DNA of 64,000 nucleotides from DASRHK01 sp963776465. GTDB lineage: Bacteria > Pseudomonadota > Gammaproteobacteria > Nevskiales > Nevskiaceae. Location: the NCBI GenBank assembly GCA_963776465.1, contig CAVZMV010000002.1:2852001-2916000 (forward strand), written 5' to 3'. Below are positions 8,331 to 17,660 of this stretch, piece after piece. The notes under the pieces are model-generated. The model did not search any database and was not told the origin of the DNA. It saw only the letters and a list, made by a program, of their open reading frames with translations. The first letter of the stretch is position 1. Each line of letters starts with the position of its first letter. The position numbers and the translations under genes were made by a program.

Positions 8331-8597
8331 GAGCCTGTTATGGAGTCCGCGGTCGCTGCGACGGTGGCTGCTTTTGCGCAGGGCGAGGCGGAGGGAGCGC
8401 AGTTTGGTCATTCCAAATAAGCGACCGACAACGCTGCCCTGCGCAAAAGCAGCCCCGTCCCTCCCGGGTTGCGGCCAGAATTGCGCCAGGCTGCGTTGCT
8501 CCATCCTCATTTGGAATAACCAAACATCGTCGGTCGCGCCTTGCCTGGCGCAATTCTGGTCCAGCAACGCAGCGATCGCGCACTCCATAACAGGCTC
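8331..8597. repeat. 267-bp composite element with 30-bp terminal inverted repeats
   Basis: The pheA-serA gap is a nested inverted-repeat element. Terminal inverted repeats are 8331-8360 and 8568-8597, 28 of 30 positions complementary, beginning gagcctgttatggagt. Inside are two long-armed hairpins. Hairpin A pairs 8366-8384 with 8436-8454, 19 of 19. Hairpin B pairs 8475-8491 with 8543-8559, 17 of 17. Their loops hold complementary blocks: 8403-8418 with 8509-8524 (15 of 16) and 8421-8429 with 8529-8537 (9 of 9). A further pair is 8491-8500 with 8563-8572. No convincing ORF or target-site duplication is seen. The right end overlaps the first bases of the serA stop. It fits a non-autonomous mobile repeat or an RNA or cruciform structure. 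Confidence 0.85.
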
Positions 8598-9775
8598 TAC
8601 TCCCTTGCGCCGATCACCCGCACCTGCAGCACGCCCTGGATGGCGCAGATCGCCTTCACCGTCTCCGCCGGCGCCGGCTGATCGATGTCGACCAGTGTGT
8701 ACGCCAGGTCGCCGCGCGACTTGTTGAGCAGGTCGGCGATGTTGAGCTGCTGCTTGGCGAGCGCGGTGGAGATCTGGCCGACCATGTTGGGCACGTTCTC
8801 GTTGACGATGCACAGCCGGGTCTTGCCCGGCAGCAGCGGCAATTGCGCCTCCGGGAAATTGACGGAGTTGCGAATGGTCCCTACCTCGAGGAACTCGCGC
8901 AGCTGGTCGGCGACCATCATGGCGCAATTGTCTTCCGCCTCGCCGGTGGAGGCGCCGAGATGCGGCGTCGCGATCACGCGCGGATTGCCTTTGAGCGCAG
9001 CGCTCGGGAAGTCGCACACATAGGCCTGCAGCTGCCCGGAGTTGAGCGCCTCGATAACCGCGGCCTCGTCGACGATCTCCGCGCGCGCGAAGTTCAGCAC
9101 TACGCCGGGCTTCTTCATCAGCTTGATGCGCTCGGTGTTGACCAGGGCACGGGTGGCATCGAGCAACGGCACGTGGACCGAGATCAGCTGCGACTTGGAC
9201 ATCAGGTCGTCCACCGACACCGCCTGCTTCACGCCCGAGTTCAGCTGCCAGGCGTTCTGCACCGTCATCGCCGGGTCGAAGCCGTAGACGTTCATGCCCA
9301 GCTCGAGCGCAGCGTTGGCGACCTTGACGCCGATGGCGCCGAGGCCAATCACGCCGAGCGTGCGTCCCGGAAGCTCGAAGCCGACGAATTTCTTCTTGCC
9401 GGCTTCGACCGCCTCGTGCATCGCCTTGTCGTCGCCGTCGAGCTTGCGCACGAAGTCCAGCGCCGGCGACAGGTTGCGCGCGGCCAGCAGCATGCCGGCG
9501 ATGACGAGCTCCTTGACCGCGTTGGCGTTGGCGCCGGGCGCGTTGAACACCGGCACGCCGCGCTTGCTCATCGCCGCAACCGGGATGTTGTTGGTGCCGG
9601 CGCCGGCGCGGCCGATCGCCTTCACCGATTTGGGGATGTCGATCTTGTGCATGTCGGCCGATCGCACCAGCACCGCGTCGGGCTGCTGGAGCTCGGATGC
9701 AACCTCGTAGCGATCGCGCGGCAGGCGCTCGAGGCCGAGCACGGAGATGTTATTCAGGGTCTGGATCTTGAACAT
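8597..9775 (-). CDS. serA: D-3-phosphoglycerate dehydrogenase with C-terminal ACT domain
   Basis: First step of serine synthesis, oxidising 3-phosphoglycerate with NAD. It is 392 aa, starting MFKIQTLNNISVLGLERL at 9775. The NAD-binding Rossmann motif is GRTLGVIGLGAIGVKVANAA around residue 140. The substrate and catalytic blocks VLNFARAEIVDEAAV and ATPHLGASTGEAEDN follow. An ACT-type regulatory domain (about 320-392, RLCIVNENVPNMVGQIST) suggests serine feedback. It follows serC with a 5-bp gap. Its TAG stop straddles the end of the inverted-repeat element, with TAG directly followed by the element end. Confidence 0.95.
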   Translation of the reverse strand: MFKIQTLNNISVLGLERLPRDRYEVASELQQPDAVLVRSADMHKIDIPKSVKAIGRAGAGTNNIPVAAMSKRGVPVFNAPGANANAVKELVIAGMLLAARNLSPALDFVRKLDGDDKAMHEAVEAGKKKFVGFELPGRTLGVIGLGAIGVKVANAALELGMNVYGFDPAMTVQNAWQLNSGVKQAVSVDDLMSKSQLISVHVPLLDATRALVNTERIKLMKKPGVVLNFARAEIVDEAAVIEALNSGQLQAYVCDFPSAALKGNPRVIATPHLGASTGEAEDNCAMMVADQLREFLEVGTIRNSVNFPEAQLPLLPGKTRLCIVNENVPNMVGQISTALAKQQLNIADLLNKSRGDLAYTLVDIDQPAPAETVKAICAIQGVLQVRVIGARE

Positions 9776-9780
9776 TGTCG

Positions 9781-10863
9781 TCAGCCTCTCGCCTTGGCGA
9801 ATTCCTTCATGTAGTCGATCAGCGCCTTGACGCCGTCCTCCGTCATTGCGTTGTACAGGCTCGCGCGCATGCCGCCGACCGAGCGGTGCCCTTTGAGTCC
9901 GAGCAGGCTCGCGGCCTTCGCGCCTTTCAGGAAATCCGCGTCGAGCTCGGCGTTGGGCAGCGTGAACGGCACGTTCATGATCGAGCGGTTCTCCTTCTTC
10001 ACCGGGTTCTTGTAGAAGCCCTGGCCGTCGATGTAGTCGTACAGCAACTTCGCTTTGCGCTCGTTGCGCTCGCCCACTTTCGCCAAGCCCCCGTTGGCCT
10101 TGATCCACTTGAAGACGAGGCCCGATACGTACCAGGCGAAGCATGGCGGCGTGTTCAGCATCGACTCGTTCTCGGCCACGGTCTTGTAGTCGTGGACCAA
10201 CAGCGTCCCGGGCAGCGTCTGTCCCAGCAGATCCTCCCGAACGATCACCACGGTGAGGCCCGCCGGGCCAATGTTCTTCTGCGCACCGGCGTAGATCAGG
10301 CCGAACTTGCTCACGTCGATCGGCCGCGAGGCGAAGTCCGACGACATGTCGGCGACCAGCGGCACGCCTTTGCTATCGGGGATGTTCCGGAACTGCACGC
10401 CGTGGATCGTCTCGTTGGTCGTGATGTGCAGGTAGGCCGCGTTCGGATCGAGCTTCCACTGCGACGGATCGGGGACGCTCGTGAATTTCTCCGCTTCGCC
10501 GGATGCCGCGATGCTGACCTTGGCGAATTTGCCCGCCTCCTTGGCGGCCTTCTTGCCCCAGTCGCCGGTCACCACGTAGTCGGCGGCCGATTTGCCGCGC
10601 AAGAGGTTCTGCGGCGCGACGCCGAACTGCGCCGTCGCCCCGCCTTGCATGAACAGCACCTTGTAGCTCGCCGGGATGCCGAGGATCTCGCGCAGATCCT
10701 TCTCCGCATCCTGCGCGATCGACATGAATTCCTTGTCGCGATGGGACATCTCCATCACGGACATGCCGCAGCCATGCCAGTCGAGCAGCTCGGTCTGGAC
10801 TTGCTGGAGAACTTCCTGTGGCAGCGTGGCGGGTCCCGCGCTGAAGTTGAAGACACGTTTCAT
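9781..10863 (-). CDS. serC: Phosphoserine aminotransferase
   Basis: PLP enzyme converting 3-phosphohydroxypyruvate to phosphoserine (and acting in pyridoxal phosphate synthesis in proteobacteria), 360 aa, full length. It begins MKRVFNFSAGPATLPQEVL. The PLP-lysine segment is YAGAQKNIGPAGLTVVIV, and the C-terminal block GLKGHRSVGGMRASLYNA is characteristic. In betaproteobacteria serC usually lies just after gyrA. Here an EF-G-like gene and vapBC separate the two, and the serC ATG overlaps the vapC stop by 4 bp. A modest Shine-Dalgarno AAGGA lies 9 bp upstream, inside vapC, so serC expression now depends partly on transcription through vapBC. Confidence 0.97.
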   Translation of the reverse strand: MKRVFNFSAGPATLPQEVLQQVQTELLDWHGCGMSVMEMSHRDKEFMSIAQDAEKDLREILGIPASYKVLFMQGGATAQFGVAPQNLLRGKSAADYVVTGDWGKKAAKEAGKFAKVSIAASGEAEKFTSVPDPSQWKLDPNAAYLHITTNETIHGVQFRNIPDSKGVPLVADMSSDFASRPIDVSKFGLIYAGAQKNIGPAGLTVVIVREDLLGQTLPGTLLVHDYKTVAENESMLNTPPCFAWYVSGLVFKWIKANGGLAKVGERNERKAKLLYDYIDGQGFYKNPVKKENRSIMNVPFTLPNAELDADFLKGAKAASLLGLKGHRSVGGMRASLYNAMTEDGVKALIDYMKEFAKARG

Positions 10864-11285
10864 TTTGGTTTTCCTTGAGAGTCCGTTGACCAGTTTTCGA
10901 CATCGAGGTTGGGCACGGCCGCGAACACGGCCGGACGATCCGTCACCAGCGTCATCTGGTGCGCCTGCGCCGTCGCCGCGACGAGCAGATCAATCATGGA
11001 CAGTCGTTCGCCGGATACGTGCAGACCGACGGCCAGCGCGCTCGCGGCCTGTGCCTCCAGCGCGCCGAGCTCCATCACGCGCACCTGCGACAGGAACTCG
11101 CGCAGCAGCTTTCCGAACCGAGCCTGCGCGCGCGGCTGCGTGCGCAGCGCGGCCTCGGCTTCGACCCGGCTCACTGCCGAGAGTGCCACCTCGCCCGGCT
11201 TGAGCGCGGACAGCTTCAGCACGACCGAGAGCCGTCCCTTGATGGCAGCGCAGACGACGCTCGCGTCGAGCAGGTAGCTCACCAT
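10860..11285 (-). CDS. vapC: Type II toxin VapC, PIN-domain ribonuclease
   Basis: Probable PIN-domain endoribonuclease toxin, 141 aa from the ATG at 11285 (MVSYLLDASVVCAAIKG). That start is chosen because a perfect AGGAGG lies 8 nt upstream and the PIN fold begins with LLDAS. PIN acidic residues are visible: Asp7, Glu in SAVSRVEAEAAL, Asp in SMIDLLVAATA and Asp in LVTDRPAVF. Members of the family cleave tRNA or rRNA; the target here is unknown. The gene overlaps the upstream antitoxin by 7 bp and its stop overlaps serC by 4 bp. It is intact. Confidence 0.88.
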   Translation of the reverse strand: MVSYLLDASVVCAAIKGRLSVVLKLSALKPGEVALSAVSRVEAEAALRTQPRAQARFGKLLREFLSQVRVMELGALEAQAASALAVGLHVSGERLSMIDLLVAATAQAHQMTLVTDRPAVFAAVPNLDVENWSTDSQGKPK

Positions 11286-11530
11286 CTGGGCTCCTCCTTG
11301 ACGGGCAAGCTCTGCCGCCACGCCTGGAATTCGACCGCGTCTTCTGCCAGCTCGGGCGCCGGATTACGAAAGTGCGCCTTCAGGGCCGCCGACCAGTCCT
11401 TCTCCTCGTTGCGGGCCAGCCACTCCTGCACTGCGAGCGAAATGATGCGGTTGCGGGTCAGCTTCAGACGCTTCACGGCGGCGTTGAGCCGCTCCAGGGT
11501 GACGTCGTCGAAGTGCACGCTGAAATTCAT
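11279..11530 (-). CDS. vapB: Ribbon-helix-helix antitoxin of the VapBC pair
   Basis: Short protein of 83 aa upstream of and overlapping vapC. The N-terminal 45 residues (NFSVHFDDVTLERLNAAVKR, then LTRNRIISLAVQEWLA) match the ribbon-helix-helix pattern: one beta strand followed by two helices, with Arg and Asn at the turn. The C-terminal part is acidic and Trp-rich, as expected for a toxin-wrapping tail. RHH antitoxins usually bind their own promoter alone and with toxin; a dyad suited to this lies upstream at 11545-11563. Family assignment rests on pattern and on the PIN partner. Confidence 0.8.
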   Translation of the reverse strand: MNFSVHFDDVTLERLNAAVKRLKLTRNRIISLAVQEWLARNEEKDWSAALKAHFRNPAPELAEDAVEFQAWRQSLPVKEEPRW

Positions 11531-11538
11531 GGGCGTGC

Positions 11539-11567
11539 ATGCTGTCCTAACAGGACGTGTTAGTCAA
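11539..11567 (-). promoter_or_regulatory. Candidate vapBC promoter with operator-like dyads
   Basis: On the minus strand TTGACT (11567-11562) is followed after 17 nt by CAGCAT (11544-11539), a fair -35 and weak -10. Between them are two overlapping dyads: ctaac-N7-gttag (11547-11563) and tcct-aac-agga (11545-11555). Transcription would start close to the vapB ATG at 11530, leaving almost no leader. The dyads are good candidates for autoregulation by the RHH antitoxin. Confidence 0.45.
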
Positions 11568-11572
11568 CTTTC

Positions 11573-11633
11573 CTGTTGTAGGAGGCGCTGTTAGCGCCGA
11601 CTGCTTCGGGGCCAACGGCCCCTCCTACAGCAG
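11573..11633. repeat. REP-like dyad between the EF-G-like gene and vapB
   Basis: Inverted pair ctgttgtaggagg (11573-11585) and cctcctacagcag (11621-11633), 12 of 13 complementary. They enclose two small hairpins: cgct-gtt-agcg (11586-11596) and ggggcc-aac-ggcccc (11608-11622). The TGTAGGAG-type head with a GC-rich hairpin resembles the REP sequences of Pseudomonas and Xanthomonas. It ends 10 bp beyond the EF-G-like stop and may serve as its 3' processing or termination site. Confidence 0.65.
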
Positions 11634-11643
11634 CCCCGACAAG

Positions 11644-13695
11644 CTACTCCACCTCGACCTGCTGGCGCTTCGCGTGCCGGCCGACCAGCTCGTTCTGGAC
11701 GCGCGGCGCAGCCGGCTCGTAATGGCTGAATTCCATGGTGTACACGCCCTCGCCGGCCGTGTGCGCCTTGAGCTTCTGGTGATAGTCGCGGATCTCGGAA
11801 AGGGGCGCGCGCGCCTCGATCACCGCAAGGTTTCCGGGCAGCACCGACTGGTCGCGGATCGCGCCGCGCATGCCGACGAGGTCGCCGGTGATGTTGCCGA
11901 TGCTCGCGGCGGGCGCAGTGATGGTCAGGTTCACGATCGGCTCGAGCACGATCGCGTGCGCCTTGCTGATCGCGTCCAGGAACGCCTTCTTGCCCGCCGA
12001 GACGAACGCGACTTCCTTGGAGTCGACGGGATGCGTCTTGCCGTCATACACGGAGACGCGGACGTCCTGCAGCGGGAAGCCTGCGATGGCGCCGGCGCCG
12101 AGCACCTGTCGCACGCCTTTCTCCACGGCCGGGATGAACTGCTGTGGGATCGAGCCGCCGACCGTGTCGTCCTCGAACTCAAAGCCGCTGCCGCGCGGTA
12201 GCGGGTGCACGCGCAAATAGACCTCGCCGAACTGGCCGGCGCCGCCGGTCTGCTTCTTGTGCCGGTGATGACCTTCCGCGGTGCGCGTGATGGTTTCGCG
12301 GAACGGCACGCTGGGCACGTGCGTCTTCACCTCGACGTTGTGCACGCGCTTCATCCGCTCGATCACCACCTTCAGGTGCAGATCGCCGAGCCCGTAGAGA
12401 ACGGTCTCGTTGAGCGCCGGCACGTGCTCCAGCCGCAGGCTCACGTCCTCGGCAAGCAGCTTGTGCATCGCGTCGGCGAGCTTCTGCTCGTCGCCATGTC
12501 GGGCCGGCAGGATCGCCAGGCCAAGCATCGGCGGCGGACCGGCTTCGCGCCGCAGATGGTGATGGTCTTCGTCGTGCGAGTCGTGCACGACCGCGTCGTA
12601 GACGAGGTCGTCGACCTTCGTGATGGCGCACAGGTCGCCGGGCGGCGCCGAGGCAATCTCCTGCATCGTCTTGCCCTGGACCGAGTAGACGTGCGACGCC
12701 TTGAACGGCTTGCGCGCGTCGCCGACGTACAGCTGCGATCCGGCGCGCAGCGTGCCCTGGTGCACGCGCAGGAGCGCGATGCGGCCGACGTAAGGGTCGA
12801 GGCTCACCTTGCACACGTGCGCCAGCACGTGACGTCCTGCATCGGGCCTGACCTCGACCCGCTCCGGATCGTCGCCCTCGCCCTTCACGAACGCCGGCGG
12901 ATTGGCCTCGGTGGGATTCGGCATCAGCTTCGCGATCAGGTCCAGCAGCTCGGCAACGCCGGCGCCGGTCGTCGCGGAGGTGAAGCAGATCGGCACCAGG
13001 TGGCCTTCGCGAAGCGCTTTCTCGAAAGCGTCGTGCAGGGACTCCTCCGGCACTTCCTCGCCGCCGAGATAGCGTTCGAGCAATGGCTCATCCACTTCCA
13101 CCACCTGCTCGATGATCTTCTGGTGCGCCGCCTCGACGCTGGAGAAGTCGGTCGCGGGGCCGGAGCGGGTGAAGAAACAGTCCACCACCTTCTTGCCGCC
13201 TCCCGCCGGCAGATTGATCGGCAGGCACTCGGGGCCGTAAGCCGCTCGCAGCTGCTCCATCAGCTCCGGGAGCCCGGCGCCGTTGAGGTCGATCTTGTTA
13301 ACGATGATCAGGCGATCCAGGCCGCGCTTGCTGGCGGCGTCCAGCATGCGGCGCGTCGAGATCTCGATGCCGGACTGCGCATTGACGACGACTGCCGCAG
13401 TCTCCACGGCCGCCAACACCGACAGCGAGCGTCCGAGCAGATCCGGATAGCCGGGCGTGTCAAAGAGGTTGATGCGCTTGCCCTGGTGATCCAGGTGGCA
13501 AAGCGTCGTGTCGAGGGAGTGCTGGTATTCCTTCTCGAGCGGATCGTGATCGCAGACGGTGGTGCCGCGGACCAGGTCGCCCATGGCGCGGATCGCGCCC
13601 GCCTTGAACAACAAGGCCTCGGTGAGCAGTGTCTTCCCCGAGGCCGCCTGTCCTACCAGCGCGATGTTGCGGATGTCCGCCGTGCCGTAGCTCAT
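11644..13695 (-). CDS. Elongation factor G-like GTPase (EF-G2 type)
   Basis: Paralogue of translocase EF-G, 683 aa, all five domains apparent. G1 is GQAASGKT (15-22), G3 is DTPGYPD (79-85), G4 is NKID (133-136). The EF-G switch I block is replaced by CDHDPLEKEYQHSLDTT, and the usual catalytic His of DTPGH is Tyr83, both features of this EF-G-like subfamily. Domain IV keeps the loop HRHKKQTGGAGQFGEV. A His/Asp-rich insert DSHDEDHHHLRR lies near residue 370. The C-terminus resembles EF-G domain V. Its role is not established, so I do not call it fusA. Position between gyrA and vapBC interrupts the usual gyrA-serC order. Confidence 0.9.
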   Translation of the reverse strand: MSYGTADIRNIALVGQAASGKTLLTEALLFKAGAIRAMGDLVRGTTVCDHDPLEKEYQHSLDTTLCHLDHQGKRINLFDTPGYPDLLGRSLSVLAAVETAAVVVNAQSGIEISTRRMLDAASKRGLDRLIIVNKIDLNGAGLPELMEQLRAAYGPECLPINLPAGGGKKVVDCFFTRSGPATDFSSVEAAHQKIIEQVVEVDEPLLERYLGGEEVPEESLHDAFEKALREGHLVPICFTSATTGAGVAELLDLIAKLMPNPTEANPPAFVKGEGDDPERVEVRPDAGRHVLAHVCKVSLDPYVGRIALLRVHQGTLRAGSQLYVGDARKPFKASHVYSVQGKTMQEIASAPPGDLCAITKVDDLVYDAVVHDSHDEDHHHLRREAGPPPMLGLAILPARHGDEQKLADAMHKLLAEDVSLRLEHVPALNETVLYGLGDLHLKVVIERMKRVHNVEVKTHVPSVPFRETITRTAEGHHRHKKQTGGAGQFGEVYLRVHPLPRGSGFEFEDDTVGGSIPQQFIPAVEKGVRQVLGAGAIAGFPLQDVRVSVYDGKTHPVDSKEVAFVSAGKKAFLDAISKAHAIVLEPIVNLTITAPAASIGNITGDLVGMRGAIRDQSVLPGNLAVIEARAPLSEIRDYHQKLKAHTAGEGVYTMEFSHYEPAAPRVQNELVGRHAKRQQVEVE

Positions 13696-13764
13696 GGCGC
13701 ATCACCTGTTGGAGGATGGACGCCAAAAATAGCAGGGATCGGGCGCCGGAGGCACCCGCGAACG

Positions 13765-16449
<2,685 letters not shown>

Positions 16450-16478
16450 GCGCCCGTCGGTCGATGCACAAAAATCGA

Positions 16479-16499
16479 GGGCGCCAACCCCCGGCGCCC
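16479..16499 (-). promoter_or_regulatory. GC-rich hairpin in the gyrA 5' leader
   Basis: Perfect 7-bp stem gggcgcc (16479-16485) and ggcgccc (16493-16499) with a loop of AACCCCC, 30 bp upstream of the gyrA start codon. It could affect gyrA mRNA stability or initiation. It is not followed by a T-run in either direction, so it is unlikely to be a terminator of mtnA. Confidence 0.35.
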
Positions 16500-16605
16500 C
16501 ATAGATGAAATTTTATCAAAAACAGCTTCGCGAAAGCCGCGTTTGCCGACCCTTTTTTCTTGGCTTTTAGAGGCCCGTTTTTCTTGACGCTGGGGGCTGG
16601 ATCGG

Positions 16606-17604
16606 CTAGCCCAAAACGGCCCGGATCGAGGCCTCGTTCACGGGGGAAATCACTCCCCGCTCGCAGACGATGACGTCGATGAACTTGGCAGGCGTGATGT
16701 CGAAGACCGGGTTCAAGGCTTCCATGCCGGAAGGCGCGATCGCTTGCCCCGCAAGCTCGGTCAATTCACGGGCTCCGCGGTCCTCGATCGGGATCGCGGC
16801 GCCGCTGGGACAGTCGAGGTCGAAGGTGCTGCTCGGCGCCACCACCATGAACTTCAGGCCGTGCTGCCGCGCGGCTACGGCGAGCATGTAAGTGCCGATC
16901 TTGTTGGCGGTGTCGCCGTTGGCGGCAATGCGATCGGCGCCGACGATCACCCAGTCGATCTTCTCGCGGTCCATCAGGCTGGTGGCGGCGCTGTCGGCGA
17001 TCAGCCTGGAGGGGATCTTCTCCTGCTGCAGCTCCCACGACGTCAGGCGCGCGCCCTGCAGCCACGGTCGCGTCTCGGTGTTGTAGACCATGTCCAGCCC
17101 ACCGGCGGCGTGCGCGCTGCGGATGACACCGAGCGCAGTGCCGTGGCCCCCGGTCGCAAGCGCGCCCGTGTTGCAGTGGGTCATGACCCTTGCATGCGGC
17201 GGCAGCAGCGCAGCGCCGAGCTCGCCCATCTTGAGATTCTGCGCAAGGTCCTCGGCGTGGATCAGGCGCGCCTCGGCGAGCAGCGCGTCGGCCTTCGGCG
17301 TCTTCTGCCAGGTCACGCGCATGCGCTGCAAAGCCCAGCGCAGATTGACCGCCGTCGGGCGCGATGCGGCCAGCACGGCCTCGGCCTTCTCGTAGGACTC
17401 GCCGCGCTGCGCCGCGAGCACCAGCCCATAGGCGGCGGTGATGCCGATCGCTGGCGCGCCGCGCACGACCATCTGGTGGATGGCGCGTGCGACGTCGGCA
17501 GCGCTGCGGCATTCGACGTAGCGCTCCTGCAACGGCAGCAGGCGCTGATCGAGCAGGCGCAGCCCGCCTTCATCCCAGACGATCGGCTGCACTTTCGAAT
17601 TCAT
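16606..17604 (-). CDS. mtnA: S-methyl-5-thioribose-1-phosphate isomerase
   Basis: Methionine salvage enzyme that isomerises methylthioribose 1-phosphate to methylthioribulose 1-phosphate, 332 aa, starting MNSKVQPIVWDEGGLRLLDQ at 17604. Family blocks are MVVRGAPAIGITAAYGLVLA, the catalytic-Cys segment THCNTGALATGGHGTALG, and VGADRIAANGDTANKIGTY with the catalytic Asp. No other methionine-salvage genes are in the window, except the divergently transcribed MTA/SAH deaminase-like mtaD, 56 bp away, which could feed the same pathway. An in-frame extension upstream of 17604 overlaps mtaD and is rejected. Confidence 0.95.
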   Translation of the reverse strand: MNSKVQPIVWDEGGLRLLDQRLLPLQERYVECRSAADVARAIHQMVVRGAPAIGITAAYGLVLAAQRGESYEKAEAVLAASRPTAVNLRWALQRMRVTWQKTPKADALLAEARLIHAEDLAQNLKMGELGAALLPPHARVMTHCNTGALATGGHGTALGVIRSAHAAGGLDMVYNTETRPWLQGARLTSWELQQEKIPSRLIADSAATSLMDREKIDWVIVGADRIAANGDTANKIGTYMLAVAARQHGLKFMVVAPSSTFDLDCPSGAAIPIEDRGARELTELAGQAIAPSGMEALNPVFDITPAKFIDVIVCERGVISPVNEASIRAVLG

Positions 17605-17660
17605 TGTTTCGCGCACAGGTAAACTTGGCGGCCGAATTGTAGCCGCCTCTTCGTCCTTCC

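Noticed and set aside
8374..8727. An ORF reading through the pheA-serA element into serA
   Set aside because: It crosses the repeat's hairpin arms and then runs antisense to serA; no family similarity or ribosome binding site.
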